Shown here: positions 21,634-30,997 of the stretch, piece after piece | Numbering within the stretch: the first letter of the stretch is position 1 | Layout: each line of letters starts with the position of its first letter | Source of the DNA: Deltaproteobacteria bacterium | Lineage (GTDB): Bacteria; Desulfobacterota; Syntrophobacteria; Syntrophobacterales; Syntrophobacteraceae | NCBI GenBank assembly: GCA_021793275.1 | Contig: JAJYTC010000024.1 | Coordinates: 1-38,555, forward strand | Length of the DNA: 38,555 bases | Reading direction: 5' to 3' | Made by a program: the position numbers and the translations under genes | The notes under the pieces: model-generated | Seen by the model: only the letters and a program-made list of their open reading frames with translations | Told to the model about the DNA's origin: nothing | Database searches by the model: none

Positions 21634-22761
21634 CTATGATTGTGCCGGGGGTGCAGGCGTTGGCGGCAGCGGCCAGAAGTCGAAGAAATCGGAATACGCG
21701 GCCAACGCAGGAAAGGTAATTCCGAGCATCATGGTGGCAAGTGTGAAGATATCAACCGGATATTTCTGCATGGCGCCGCCGAAGTGCCGGAATGCAAATG
21801 CGCGGTAACCATAGTATGCGATAAAGCCAAGGCCTACGGCAAGAACGATGTTGACCACTCCCCACAGGGGTTGTTTGAAAAGACGCCCCGGCCACATCTG
21901 GAACATGGTCATGATCACCAGGACACCGAAGAGCCAGCATACAGCCAGGAGCAGGAACATCAAGGGCTCCATACTCAAGACCGCTATGCCGATATAGACG
22001 GCGACCAGCGCGAGTATGACGCAAACTGCGGTCAGAACGAAGCCGAAAACCGGCTGCCTCATCAAGCCCGGCGACTTGCAGAAGGGCCACATCCCCAGGT
22101 TGGCAAATACAAAAAGGAATGTGACCGCCCAGATCCAAAAGGAGATCGCCTCTTCCCACGGGAACGGGCCGTGAGGAGCAAGCCCTGCGAACGCGGCCAA
22201 GGGCCCGCCTTTTGCGTAGAAGGCAACGGGAGCCACAGCCGAAGGATTGGTTCCCGAGGGAAAGGAGAGCAGGCTGAAATTGAAAAGCTTGAATAGAAAC
22301 CAGGTCAAAATAAAGGCGGTAAGAAGGGTAAGCCACCCTGCAAGACCGGCTGGAAGCTTGTTATACGGCCACATCCCGAAGGCGATTATAAGAAAGAATG
22401 TAGTAATGACCGTGGAGATCAGGTACAGAATAATAAATGGCTGGGCAACGCCGTCAGCGAGGAAGTTCTTGGCGGCAAAAGCTATCATGGTCCCGATCAG
22501 TACGATAAAACCCACGAGAAGGAGGCCGCGCCACGGTTGGGCCACCCCCTGCGTCGCCGGATATTGCGCCTTCCAACCCAGGCCCACCATCACCAAAAGA
22601 GGCACCATGGCCATAATGAGCAGCGTGTAGAAGCCGTTGAAATAGTTGGCGCCGAAAAGCGATGTCATGGTCAGGACATAAGCCAGCACGACTGCTGTAC
22701 CAAACAGCCCCCGCCACGGTTGGCCTATCGACCATCCAGTTGTCTGAGACGATTGCTCCAT
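21634..22761 (-). CDS. polytopic membrane protein with five repeated two-helix modules (375 aa)
   Basis: Start at ATG 22761 with AAGGAG seven bases upstream. About ten membrane helices are arranged as repeats: each unit opens with Q-P-x-x-G or a relative (Q-P-W-R-G-L at about residues 14 and 75, Q-P-V-F-G, Q-P-L-W-G) and most close with M-W-P (G-M-W-P-Y, G-M-W-P-F, Q-M-W-P-G). A longer loop with P-H-G-P-F-P-W-E-E lies in the middle. The C-terminus is Pro-rich. There is no signal peptide and no known transporter motif. I do not recognise the family. Function unknown; a channel or carrier built from internal duplication is plausible. It is monocistronic and convergent with the LysR gene. Confidence 0.75.
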   Translation of the reverse strand: MEQSSQTTGWSIGQPWRGLFGTAVVLAYVLTMTSLFGANYFNGFYTLLIMAMVPLLVMVGLGWKAQYPATQGVAQPWRGLLLVGFIVLIGTMIAFAAKNFLADGVAQPFIILYLISTVITTFFLIIAFGMWPYNKLPAGLAGWLTLLTAFILTWFLFKLFNFSLLSFPSGTNPSAVAPVAFYAKGGPLAAFAGLAPHGPFPWEEAISFWIWAVTFLFVFANLGMWPFCKSPGLMRQPVFGFVLTAVCVILALVAVYIGIAVLSMEPLMFLLLAVCWLFGVLVIMTMFQMWPGRLFKQPLWGVVNIVLAVGLGFIAYYGYRAFAFRHFGGAMQKYPVDIFTLATMMLGITFPALAAYSDFFDFWPLPPTPAPPAQS

Positions 22762-23420
22762 TGCATTTCTCCTTTGTTTGAGTCCGAACAATTAAACTAC
22801 ATGCCTTAAATCAAGGAATCAAAGACCCCAAGTCCAATATTTTGGCTTATAGATCTAATGAACAATGATCTCAGCGTATGGAGCGGAATGGCTTTTGTAC
22901 CGGCGGCGCGTTAGGCTGGTTTGATATTGAGCTGAACTAATTAAAGGGTTGCGAACTTGAAAAGATGCATTATTTTCAGCACTGAACTTATCGTACCGGA
23001 GACACTAATGCTTCAACGAAAAGCAATAGTCAACTCATTTAAATTTATGGTTTTAATAACCTGACATTATAATAAAAGGGAAAAGCCACCGAATGTCAAT
23101 CCCGCGTGGAAACTCCTGTTGTCTTTAGGCTTCCACAATCTCATAGATTTTTCCCTCCTCCGGCCTCTTCTCCGGGCAGAGAATAAAAAATCCCTCCACT
23201 CCCATTGACATGCGCGTTGGGAACTTTTACCTGTAAAGTGCTGCGTTCAAATGAATTATCTTCTGTTTTCCACCCGGAAAGCCGAGTTGGGAGGGTGTCA
23301 GGCGCAATGATACTCGCACCCTTCGCCGGGTGCGGCTCCAGGTAGGGTGGGCATAAGCCTTATCGTGCCCCCGGGAAGTTTCCGGATGGACACCGACTAT
23401 TTCCAAACGAGGAGGAGAAC
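22762..23420. other. 660-bp intergenic region with a peptide remnant and a repeat tail
   Basis: No full gene. A minus-strand frame at 23125-23211 encodes 28 residues (M-S-M-G-V-E-G-F-F-I-L-C-P-E and ending E-I-V-E-A) that look like a real protein end, but it has no ribosome site, so it may be a gene remnant. At 23345-23371 lies a sequence resembling the tail of the repeat at 19039-19132. A TTGACA at 23205-23210 faces the next genes, but the -10 match is poor. Confidence 0.45.
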
Positions 23421-23699
23421 ATGGCGCTCGTTGAGGATGGACTGAAAATCGGGACCCCCGTTCTGATCGGGATCGGGGCGCTGCTTCTCGCCCCGGTGGT
23501 TCTTCCCGCGGCAGGGGCCGTCGTAAGGCCTTTGATCAAAGCAACGGTCAAAAGCGGAATGCTTTTCGCTCAGAAGGGAAGAGAACTCATATCGGAAGCC
23601 ATGGAATCGCTCGAAGACATCACCGCTGAAGTAAAGGCCGAGCTGATAGCCGAGCGCAAAGGCCCGGCCCCGAGCCCGCAACCCGATGAGGCCCAATAA
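23421..23699 (+). CDS. DUF5132-like small membrane protein (92 aa)
   Basis: A 92-residue protein: a short N-terminus, a hydrophobic segment with Gly/Ala/Pro (V-L-I-G-I-G-A-L-L-L-A-P-V-V-L-P), then an amphipathic helix with K-G-R-E-L-I-S-E-A-M-E-S-L-E-D, and a disordered Pro-rich tail. This order matches my memory of the DUF5132 family, whose role is unknown. GAGGAGGAG gives a strong ribosome site. It begins a same-strand group of three; the next gene starts two bases after its stop. Membrane association is likely. Confidence 0.75.
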   Translation: MALVEDGLKIGTPVLIGIGALLLAPVVLPAAGAVVRPLIKATVKSGMLFAQKGRELISEAMESLEDITAEVKAELIAERKGPAPSPQPDEAQ

Positions 23700-23700
23700 T

Positions 23701-24243
23701 ATGCCTGCGCATGACGCAGCCTCCCGGCAGGGCATCCTCGCAGACCAGTTCCTTTACTTTTTCCTCCGCCTGCGCAAGGATCGCATCCGATCAGTGGTGG
23801 AGGCGGTGAACGCGCGTTATCCCGGCGAAAGTACGGAACAAAAAGCTCGCAGGCTTATATCGGTCCAGACGCCCATGTCCTTTCTCAGCGGCACTCTCAT
23901 GCACCTGCCGAGGCTGATTCCGGGACTCGGGTACGCATTCGAGTTTCTAGGCGTTGTGGGAGGAGCTTCCGTCCTCAGCCGCATGCACCTTTATCTCATT
24001 CTCGAAATCGCCCTCCTTTACGGTAAAAATATAGACGACGAGGCGCGCGTTCCAGAAATGCTCTCGGTTGTTGCCGCCACCGGCCTTGCCGCCGGTGTTT
24101 CACTTCTCTCCGGCGCACTCGATATTCACACGCTCCTGCCTCTGCCTGTCGGGGGAATAACTGCTTCAGCGGCTGCCCGCATGATAGGCGAAGAAGCTAT
24201 TCGCCTTTATTCGGCTCCTGTCGAAAAAATCGCCACCCATTGA
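23701..24243 (+). CDS. EcsC-like or related membrane-associated protein (180 aa)
   Basis: Start taken at ATG 23701, two bases after the preceding stop, with GAGG inside the end of the upstream gene; an ATG at 23686 is possible. The protein has a charged N-terminal third (L-R-L-R-K-D-R-I-R-S-V-V-E-A), then hydrophobic helices rich in Gly (P-R-L-I-P-G-L-G-Y-A, then L-A-A-G-V-S-L-L-S-G-A). The pattern I-L-E-I-A-L-L-Y-G resembles EcsC-family proteins, but this is uncertain. Tight spacing suggests translation coupling to the DUF5132 gene. Function unknown. Confidence 0.65.
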   Translation: MPAHDAASRQGILADQFLYFFLRLRKDRIRSVVEAVNARYPGESTEQKARRLISVQTPMSFLSGTLMHLPRLIPGLGYAFEFLGVVGGASVLSRMHLYLILEIALLYGKNIDDEARVPEMLSVVAATGLAAGVSLLSGALDIHTLLPLPVGGITASAAARMIGEEAIRLYSAPVEKIATH

Positions 24244-24438
24244 GGACCCTGGCCGGCCTTCTCAAGCCCTGCAAAGGAAGATGCATGTACAGAGGGCGGG
24301 TCTTATAAAGAGTGACAAAGCACACAAAATCCTTAAGTTATCGATTGGAGCATCTTGAAGCGGCAAACGCCGGCGCGCCTGAATGTGCGAAAGGCCGCCG
24401 GTTTTCGATTCGTAGTTCGTTAAGAGAAGGAGTCCAAG

Positions 24439-25056
24439 ATGGGTCCCGAAGAAAAGCATGAAGAAATACCCCGGGAAATTACTCCGTCCCCTGCCAGGGC
24501 CGGGACTGCAGTGAAAGAAGGAATCATCAACAGCCTCAAGGGGATCAACGAGATCGAAGCCCAGATGGTGAGCCTCATAAGGAATACCGTTTCCGACACC
24601 CTCAAAGCCACCGGGGCCGTAGCCGATGAAACCGTCAACGTCACAAAAGGCGTCCTGACAGGGACCTTCAAAGCGGCCGAGGAGGTGGGCAACGGTCTTT
24701 TGCTAAGCGCCGGCAGTGTCGCCAAGGGGCTCATATTGGGGGTGAGCGACGTTGGTGGCGACGTGCTGGGCGTTGCGAAGCAGCTAGCCGTTGGAACCGT
24801 AAGGGAGAGTGCTGCGATCGGGGCCGACATCGGGCAGGTTGCTCGCACAGTGTTGGACGGAGTGATCGAAGCGGCGAAGCAGACGGGCGCAAACGTCGAA
24901 GAAATGGCTAAGGTGACCGTAAACGGCGCCATTGACGCGGCCGGAAGCATCGGCAATAACGCTGTTAAAAATGTAAGGGAGGTTCTTACTAATGCGGTAG
25001 AAGGCGTGAAGGAGATTGCAGGCGCGGCCCTGCCAAAGACCAAAGGCAACCCGTAA
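24439..25056 (+). CDS. long amphipathic helical protein (205 aa)
   Basis: A 205-residue protein with a strong ribosome site (AGAAGGAG). After a charged start it is an almost unbroken series of amphipathic Gly/Ala/Val/Thr-rich helical stretches in loose 11-residue-like repeats (for example V-T-K-G-V-L-T-G-T-F-K-A-A and A-A-I-G-A-D-I-G-Q-V-A). Cysteine is absent. This resembles lipid-surface or phasin/LEA-like proteins in style, but I cannot assign a family. It follows the DUF5132 and EcsC-like genes by 195 bases and probably acts with them at a membrane or granule surface; this is inference. Confidence 0.7.
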   Translation: MGPEEKHEEIPREITPSPARAGTAVKEGIINSLKGINEIEAQMVSLIRNTVSDTLKATGAVADETVNVTKGVLTGTFKAAEEVGNGLLLSAGSVAKGLILGVSDVGGDVLGVAKQLAVGTVRESAAIGADIGQVARTVLDGVIEAAKQTGANVEEMAKVTVNGAIDAAGSIGNNAVKNVREVLTNAVEGVKEIAGAALPKTKGNP

Positions 25057-25288
25057 TGGTGAAAGAGGCGGAAGTTTTCCTCATCCTGGCGTGTGGGTCG
25101 CGCTCTACGAGTTCATCGTTCCGGCGCCGCATCTTTCAGGCTCGAACGACAAGGCGGTCGCGATAACTTCAACGTCCCGGTCTTTCTTTCAGAGGCTGCT
25201 GTCAATTCTAAATAACCCGTGACGTATCGGGAAGCCGGTTACCCCCTACTAGCCACGTCTGCCGTGCTCCCTGCACTGTTCTTATCTG

Positions 25289-25317
25289 TTGAGGGGGGAC
25301 GGGCGCCGTAGTATAAT
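25289..25317 (+). promoter_or_regulatory. candidate sigma-70 promoter upstream of tRNA-Gly
   Basis: TTGAGG (25289-25294), 17-base spacer, TATAAT (25312-25317). The -10 box is perfect. It could start a longer tRNA precursor, or a short RNA from about 25324. The region 25057-25288 before it shows no gene. Confidence 0.5.
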
Positions 25318-25411
25318 TAAAAAGGTGGGCAAAAAGAGATGCCCCTTGCATCCGGCGCACCTGTCCCTTTTGCGCTCGGGATCGCTTTTAGGGCAAGGTC
25401 TTTAATTTCGC

Positions 25412-25441
25412 TTGACCCTGTTGGCGGGCATCCGGTAAAAT
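25412..25441 (+). promoter_or_regulatory. promoter of tRNA-Gly
   Basis: TTGACC (25412-25417), 18-base spacer, TAAAAT (25436-25441). Both boxes match 5 of 6. The predicted start is about a dozen bases before the tRNA. Confidence 0.7.
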
Positions 25442-25460
25442 AACATATTCTGACTCACTT

Positions 25461-25536
25461 GCGGGTGTAGCTCAGTTGGTAGAGCACAAGCTTCCCAAGC
25501 TTGGGGTCGCGGGTTCGAATCCCGTCGCCCGCTCCA
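25461..25536 (+). tRNA. tRNA-Gly (anticodon CCC)
   Basis: A 76-base cloverleaf with acceptor GCGGGTG / CGCCCGC (one G-U), D-loop AGTTGGTAGAG, anticodon stem CAAGC / GCTTG closing loop TTCCCAA (anticodon CCC, reading GGG), T-arm GCGGG-TTCGAAT-CCCGT, and an encoded CCA end. All stems are intact. It lies just upstream of rimP, reminiscent of the tRNA that precedes the nusA operon in enterobacteria. Confidence 0.96.
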
Positions 25537-25688
25537 GGTCGAAATGTTCCCTTCATGAAGGAAGGGTTTCCCTTTTTGAGGGGGCTTGGAAGTCCAGGCC
25601 CGCTTCGATGAGTGGATGACAACTATTCTGGATTCTGAGTTAAAGTTGTTTCCTAACTGGAATTTGAACATTGTCGGTCTGCTAGGAG

Positions 25689-25717
25689 AAGTGGGTTCAG
25701 TGACCCACTTTTTTTTT
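25689..25717 (+). terminator. intrinsic terminator or attenuator just before rimP
   Basis: AAGTGGGT (25689-25696) pairs exactly with ACCCACTT (25703-25710), loop TCAGTG, followed by nine T residues. It ends about 33 bases before the rimP start. It must end tRNA readthrough transcripts, or it acts as an attenuator in the operon leader if the promoter is upstream. Confidence 0.85.
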
Positions 25718-25749
25718 GGCATGCGCCCTTGACTGGAAGAGGCTGCAAG

Positions 25750-26250
25750 TTGGCTCAGGAGTTGAAACAAGAGGAAGGCGAACTGATCGGGCGGATATGG
25801 AATCTTGTTGAACCCGTGGTCGCCGCAAGGGACATGGAGGTCCTCGACATCGAATATCGCCGTGAATCGCTCGGGTGGGTTCTGCGAATCTTTCTCGACA
25901 GCCAACGGGGAATAAGGGTAGAGGACTGTGCCGAAATCAGCCGGGTAGTGGGTGAGATGCTTGATGCAGCAGATTTGATCCCGATTGCGTACAATCTGGA
26001 GGTTTCCTCGCCGGGTATAGATCGGCCGTTACGAAAGCTGGAGCACTTTCAAAAGCACATTGGCGATATAATTGAAGTCAGGACGATATCTCCGGTGCAA
26101 AACCGCCGCAATTTCCGAGGCGCGTTAAAGGAGGTTTCCCCGGAGGGTGTGACAGTCCAATGCGATTCGCAAGACTACTCCATAGGGATGCCGCTTATCG
26201 AGCGGGCCAGGCTGTTATATTTTGAATCATTGGAGCGTAAATCGCGCTGA
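25750..26250 (+). CDS. rimP: ribosome maturation factor RimP
   Basis: A 166-residue factor for 30S subunit maturation. Start chosen at TTG 25750 (translated M-A-Q-E-L) because AAGAGG stands seven bases upstream; a TTG at 25729 is the alternative. Family features: L-D-I-E-Y-R-R-E near residue 35, D-C-A-E-I-S-R-V-V-G, and the signature V-S-S-P-G-I-D-R-P-L. Normal length. First gene of the rimP-nusA-ylxR-infB block. Confidence 0.95.
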   Translation: MAQELKQEEGELIGRIWNLVEPVVAARDMEVLDIEYRRESLGWVLRIFLDSQRGIRVEDCAEISRVVGEMLDAADLIPIAYNLEVSSPGIDRPLRKLEHFQKHIGDIIEVRTISPVQNRRNFRGALKEVSPEGVTVQCDSQDYSIGMPLIERARLLYFESLERKSR

Positions 26251-26302
26251 CCGGCGGCGTCAGATAAGGATTATCTTGAATTGATGGAGGTATTTTCTAT
26301 CT

Positions 26303-27691
26303 ATGGCCAGTGAACTCAAACGGTTGATCGAGCAGGTCAGCAGAGAAAAGGGCATTGACCGGCAAACCCTGATACAAACTCTTGAAGAGGCCATTAAGTC
26401 GGCCATCAGGAAAAGGTACGGCGCCAAGTTGGACCTGGATGTCACCTTTAACGAGGAATACGGCGAAATAGAGGCCTTTCAGTTCAAGGAAGTCGTCGAA
26501 GAGGTGAGCGATCCGGATAAGCAGGTGCTTCTTGCCGAGGCGCTCAAACTCGACAGCGAGAGCGAGGTCGGGGACGAACTGGGTATCCGGATGGATACGG
26601 AGATGCTGGGCAGGATTGCGGCGCAGTCCGCCAAGCAGGTCATTATCCAGAAGATGAAGGATGCCGAGCGGGAAGTGGTCTATGACGAGTTCAAAGGCCG
26701 CAAGGGTGAGATCGTAAACGGCATTGTCCAGCGGGTGGATAAGGGCGCCATCCTGGTAAATATAGCCCAGGCCGAAGCGATTCTGCCCCAGAAGGAGCAG
26801 ATCCCGCGGGAAGTTTTTCGACAGGGAGACCGCATCAGGTCGTATGTCCTTGAGGTAAAAAAGATCAGCAAAGGCCCCCAGATCGTCCTTAGCCGGACCC
26901 ATCCCCATTTTTTGATCCAGCTCTTCCATGCCGAGGTGCCCGAGATAACCGAGGGCATCGTCAGCATTATCAGCGCGGCGCGCGAACCGGGGGCCAGGGC
27001 AAAGATCGCCGTCATATCCAAAGATTCCGACGTCGATCCTGTGGGCGCCTGCGTGGGAATGAAGGGAACCAGGGTCCAGAACGTTGTCCAGGAGCTTCGC
27101 GGCGAAAAAATTGATATCATCCCCTGGAACATGGACCCTGCCAAATTCGTGGTAAATGCTCTCGCTCCGGCCATCATTTCCAAAGTGATAGTAGACCAGG
27201 CCAACCGGAGCATGGAAGTCATCGTGCCCGACGATCAGCTTTCTCTTGCCATTGGCAAAAGAGGACAGAATGTAAGGCTTGCCTCCAAGCTGACCAACTG
27301 GCGCATAGACGTGAAGAGCGAAAGCCGTTACGAACGGCAGAAGCAGGCGGGCTACCAGGCGCTTCTGCGAATCCCGGGGCTTTCCTCTGAAATGGCCGAT
27401 AAGCTCTATGAAGCGGGGATTGGTTCTCTTGAGGAGTTTCTCGAAATTTCGCTGCTCGAACTGGAGGACACGACCCGCCTTTCCGCTTCGACCCTGGAAA
27501 CGATGAGGACCGAGGCCCGGGCGCTGCTCAAAAGAGACGATCAGCGACGCCCCGATGTTGAAGGGGCGCCCGAAGCCGAGGGGCAACCCGAGGAGTTGGA
27601 AGCCGGTTCGCACCCCGCGGAGGAAGTCGCCCGGGAAGCCGCGGAGCGACAGCAAATCCATGCCGACTCCGATCAGAGTCAGGAAGGATAG
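26303..27691 (+). CDS. nusA: transcription termination/antitermination factor NusA
   Basis: A 462-residue RNA-polymerase-binding factor for pausing, termination and antitermination. N-terminal domain (about 1-130) starts M-A-S-E-L-K-R-L-I-E-Q. An S1 domain follows (G-I-V-Q-R-V-D-K-G-A), then two KH domains with G-M-K-G-T-R-V-Q-N-V and I-G-K-R-G-Q-N-V-R-L-A. After these comes a single helix-hairpin-helix-like part (I-P-G-L-S-S-E-M-A-D) and an acidic, probably disordered tail. The long C-terminal acidic repeats of E. coli NusA are replaced by this shorter end. GGAGG lies 12 bases before the ATG. Confidence 0.97.
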   Translation: MASELKRLIEQVSREKGIDRQTLIQTLEEAIKSAIRKRYGAKLDLDVTFNEEYGEIEAFQFKEVVEEVSDPDKQVLLAEALKLDSESEVGDELGIRMDTEMLGRIAAQSAKQVIIQKMKDAEREVVYDEFKGRKGEIVNGIVQRVDKGAILVNIAQAEAILPQKEQIPREVFRQGDRIRSYVLEVKKISKGPQIVLSRTHPHFLIQLFHAEVPEITEGIVSIISAAREPGARAKIAVISKDSDVDPVGACVGMKGTRVQNVVQELRGEKIDIIPWNMDPAKFVVNALAPAIISKVIVDQANRSMEVIVPDDQLSLAIGKRGQNVRLASKLTNWRIDVKSESRYERQKQAGYQALLRIPGLSSEMADKLYEAGIGSLEEFLEISLLELEDTTRLSASTLETMRTEARALLKRDDQRRPDVEGAPEAEGQPEELEAGSHPAEEVAREAAERQQIHADSDQSQEG

Positions 27692-27700
27692 GCAGGACCA

Positions 27701-27955
27701 TTGAAGCGCGGCCATATACCTGTGCGAACCTGCCTCGTCTGCATGCGCAAAAGGCCTAAGGAGGAACTGGCGCGACTTGGCCTGGATGTGGAAAGCGGGC
27801 GGATTTTGGAGGACAGCCGCGGAAAAATGAAGGGAAGGGGCGCTTATGCCTGCCGCGAGTGTCTGCCCGGTCTGCGCCTTGACAGGCGAATGCAGCGCGC
27901 TTTCCGAAACAGGGCACGAGAAATTTGCGTGCTGGAGGTCCCGCTTTTAAAATAA
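27701..27955 (+). CDS. ylxR: YlxR/RnpM-family RNA-binding protein
   Basis: An 84-residue protein beginning at TTG 27701. Family signature R-T-C-L-V-C-M-R-K-R near the start, then G-R-G-A-Y-A-C-R-E-C-L and a basic C-terminal helix (R-R-M-Q-R-A-F-R-N-R). The two cysteine pairs may bind zinc. In Bacillus the homologue binds RNase P RNA and modulates it. It sits between nusA and infB as usual; nine bases separate it from nusA. Confidence 0.92.
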   Translation: MKRGHIPVRTCLVCMRKRPKEELARLGLDVESGRILEDSRGKMKGRGAYACRECLPGLRLDRRMQRAFRNRAREICVLEVPLLK

Positions 27956-27966
27956 TAAGTTAGACC

Positions 27967-28033
27967 GGAGGTCGGACGACTGAGGTCGGAAGTCGGAATA
28001 TGTTTCTCCGATACCCCGTCTCCGATCTCCGAG
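27967..28033. repeat. GGTCGGA-word inverted repeat upstream of infB
   Basis: GGAGGTCGGA (27967-27976) and related GAGGTCGGAAGTCGGA words are followed by the inverted partner TCCGATCTCC (28021-28030). It is the same word family as the repeat at 32661-32812. It lies in the ylxR-infB gap and would fold into an RNA hairpin. Confidence 0.6.
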
Positions 28034-28101
28034 GCCGGTCGCATCGGGCCGGCTGGTAAATGAATATAGAAGAAAGAAGCGTTTCAGAGGGGGAATCTTT
28101 A

Positions 28102-30990
28102 ATGACGAGACTTAGGGTGCATGAACTCGCAAAAGAGTTAAACATTGACAACAAAGGCCTGATTGAGCGAATCGAAAAATTGGGCTTCCCGGTGAAAAAT
28201 CATATGAGCCCGCTGTCCGAAAGCGCGGTGCTCAAGATCAGGCAGCAATTCTCCGAGGCGAGGCTTGGGGCCGAAAAGGTTGAAGAAAAACGCATTGGCC
28301 GGGAAGTAATCCGAAGACGAAAGAAAATTGATGCGCAGCCTGAGCCTGAAGCACCCCGGGCGCCGGCGGCTGAAGAAATCCCTGCTGAAACGATAGCCGA
28401 AGCCCTTGAAAAGCCGCCCGTCGAAGTTTTTCCCGCTGTTGACGTCCAACTCGGCGCTCCAGAAGAGCCTCAGGAAGCCCCCACAGAAACAGCTCTACCT
28501 GTGCCCGAGCCGGTTGTATCGGTCGAGGCTGCTGAGGCTCCTGAGCCGGTTGAGACAAAAGAAATCCCGGAGAAAGTGAAACCCCTTGTTCATCCTGAGC
28601 GCAAATTCGAAGCGGCAAGGATCATCAGGCCGGCGCCTGTCAAGGTGGAACCGGTTGTACCGCCGCCTGTTCCGCAGGAAGAGCTGAAACCCGCGGCAAA
28701 GCTCGAACCGGTCCAACCTGTTGGGACGCCCGTCGCGCCGCCTCCGGCCGCCGCCGCTCCCCTGCCTGAGACAAAGGCGGCCAAAGTGGTCTTGCCCAAG
28801 GCCGGTGCGACCACTGAGGAGGAAGAGGAAGAGGAAGACAAGGGACGGAAAAGAGGCAAGAAAAGAAGGCGCAAGAAGGCCAAAAGGGAAGAGCCTGCAA
28901 GGATCATTAAGCTTCCTGAATTGATGGGCGAGGAGGCCGAAGAGGAGCAGGAACCGGACCTCACCGAACTGGCCGCTCGTTTTATGGCTAGAGGGACTGA
29001 AATTGTCGAGCCCGCCTTAAAAGAACAGAAACGCAAAAAACCCGAGGAGGCGGAAAAGGCCAAAACGGGCCGCCGCAAGGAAGTCTTTCAGAAAGAGGAC
29101 CTTTACACGAAAAAAGAGCTTGCCGCGCAGGACGACCGTGGCAGGGCCAAAGCGGGCAAACAGGTGTTTAAGGAGCCGCCCAAACCTGAGCCGGTCGTGC
29201 AGAAGGTTGGCCGCAAGCGCATAAAGATCGATGAGGCCATTACGGTAGCCAACCTTGCCCGGCAGATGGGCATGAAGGCGGGCGAAGTTTTAAAGAAATT
29301 GCTGCTGCTCGGGCTGCAGGCCAACATAAATCAGGCCCTCGACTTCGACACGGCGGCGCTCGTTGCTTCCGATTTCGAGTATGAAGTGGAGAAGACAGCT
29401 TTTGAAGAAGATGAAGTTCTCCAGGTCAAGGAAGACCGGGCCGAAGAGTTGCTCCTAAGACCCCCGGTCGTCACCGTGATGGGCCATGTCGATCACGGCA
29501 AGACTTCCCTACTCGATGCTATCCGGGATACAAAGGTGATCGAAGGCGAAGCCGGAGGCATTACCCAGCATATAGGGGCCTACCACGTAAGACTGGATAA
29601 AGGAGACATCGTATTTCTCGATACTCCCGGCCATGAGGCCTTTACTTCGATGCGGGCCAGGGGCGCCAAGGTTACCGATACGGTTATCCTCGTAGTTGCG
29701 GCCGACGACGGCGTAATGCAGCAAACCGTGGAAGCGATAAATCACGCTAAGGCTGCCGAGGTCCCCATCATTGTCGCCATAAACAAGATCGACAAACCTA
29801 ACGCGAATGTCGACAGAGTTAAGCGCGAACTCTCCGAACATGGGCTGGTTCCTGAAGAATGGGGCGGCCAGACCACCATGGTCGAGATATCGGCAAAGAA
29901 GCGCATCGGGATAGAAGAACTCCTTGAGATGGTGCTCCTGCAGGCCGAACTGCTCGAGCTCAAGGCCAACCCCAACAAGATGGCCAGGGGCAGAGTCATC
30001 GAGGCCAAGCTGGACAAGGGCCGGGGACCGGTTGCCACTGTCCTGGTCCAGGAGGGAACGCTCAAGGCGGGTGACGTCTATGTCTGCGGAATTTATTCGG
30101 GCCGGGTCCGAAATATGTTCGATGGACGAGGCCACCGTGTGGATGCCGCCTCGCCGTCCATTCCGGTAGAAGTTCTCGGTTTCTCGGGTGTTCCCAATGC
30201 CGGTGACGACTTTATCGTTCTAGCCGATGAAAAGCAGGCCAGGACCGTTGCCGAGCACAGGCTCCTCAAGCTCAGGGAAAAAGAACTCTCCAGATCGAGC
30301 AAAATCACCCTCGAAAACCTGTTTACTCAAATTCAGGAAGGCGAGGTCAAGGAACTCAAACTCATCGTCAAAACCGACGTCCAGGGCTCTTTGGAGGCAA
30401 TCATCGATTCACTGCTCAAGCTTTCGACTTCGGAGGTCAAGATCAACATCATCCACAACGGCACCGGAGCGATCACCGAAACCGACGTTATGCTCGCTTC
30501 GGCCTCCAACGCAATCGTTATCGGTTTCAATATCAGATCGGACGCCAAGGTGCAGGAGTTGGCCGACCAGGAAACCGTGGATATTCGCTTCTATGATGTT
30601 ATCTATCAGCTGCTCGATGACATCAGGAGCGCCATAGTCGGAATGCTCAAACCCATTTACAAGGAAAACGTCATTGGCAGGGCGGAAGTCAGGCAGACTT
30701 TCCATGTTCCCAAAATCGGAATGATCGCGGGCTGTTCGGTTCTCGATGGCCACGTGGAAAGAAACGCCAGGGCAAGAGTTTTGCGCGACAATGTAGTAGT
30801 CTATGACGGAAAGATAAGTTCTCTAAAACGGTTCAAGGACGACGTAAAGGAAGTCAAGGCCGGGTTCGAATGCGGCATCGGGATCGAAAACTTTAACGAT
30901 ATCAAGGAAAGGGACATCCTCGAAGCTTACGAGATCCAGGAAATAAAACAGGTCTATGAACCCGAGCATGAACGCAGGGCTGGTTCGTGA
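28102..30990 (+). CDS. infB: translation initiation factor IF-2
   Basis: A 962-residue GTPase that brings initiator tRNA to the 30S subunit. Start taken at ATG 28102 ([10 protein letters not shown]) behind GAGGGGGAA; an ATG at 28060 in frame lacks a site. The N-terminal IF2 domain is followed by a long Pro/Glu/Ala-rich linker and a Lys/Arg-rich stretch ([10 protein letters not shown]). The second IF2N domain contains N-L-A-R-Q-M-G-M-K. The G domain has G-H-V-D-H-G-K-T (near residue 461), D-T-P-G-H-E and N-K-I-D. Domains II-IV are complete. Somewhat longer than E. coli IF2 because of the linker. Confidence 0.97.
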   Translation: MTRLRVHELAKELNIDNKGLIERIEKLGFPVKNHMSPLSESAVLKIRQQFSEARLGAEKVEEKRIGREVIRRRKKIDAQPEPEAPRAPAAEEIPAETIAEALEKPPVEVFPAVDVQLGAPEEPQEAPTETALPVPEPVVSVEAAEAPEPVETKEIPEKVKPLVHPERKFEAARIIRPAPVKVEPVVPPPVPQEELKPAAKLEPVQPVGTPVAPPPAAAAPLPETKAAKVVLPKAGATTEEEEEEEDKGRKRGKKRRRKKAKREEPARIIKLPELMGEEAEEEQEPDLTELAARFMARGTEIVEPALKEQKRKKPEEAEKAKTGRRKEVFQKEDLYTKKELAAQDDRGRAKAGKQVFKEPPKPEPVVQKVGRKRIKIDEAITVANLARQMGMKAGEVLKKLLLLGLQANINQALDFDTAALVASDFEYEVEKTAFEEDEVLQVKEDRAEELLLRPPVVTVMGHVDHGKTSLLDAIRDTKVIEGEAGGITQHIGAYHVRLDKGDIVFLDTPGHEAFTSMRARGAKVTDTVILVVAADDGVMQQTVEAINHAKAAEVPIIVAINKIDKPNANVDRVKRELSEHGLVPEEWGGQTTMVEISAKKRIGIEELLEMVLLQAELLELKANPNKMARGRVIEAKLDKGRGPVATVLVQEGTLKAGDVYVCGIYSGRVRNMFDGRGHRVDAASPSIPVEVLGFSGVPNAGDDFIVLADEKQARTVAEHRLLKLREKELSRSSKITLENLFTQIQEGEVKELKLIVKTDVQGSLEAIIDSLLKLSTSEVKINIIHNGTGAITETDVMLASASNAIVIGFNIRSDAKVQELADQETVDIRFYDVIYQLLDDIRSAIVGMLKPIYKENVIGRAEVRQTFHVPKIGMIAGCSVLDGHVERNARARVLRDNVVVYDGKISSLKRFKDDVKEVKAGFECGIGIENFNDIKERDILEAYEIQEIKQVYEPEHERRAGS

Positions 30991-30997
30991 GGCGATC

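Noticed and set aside
26297-27715. 472-codon minus-strand frame opposite nusA
   Set aside because: Mirror frame of nusA, which has all the expected S1 and KH motifs on the plus strand.
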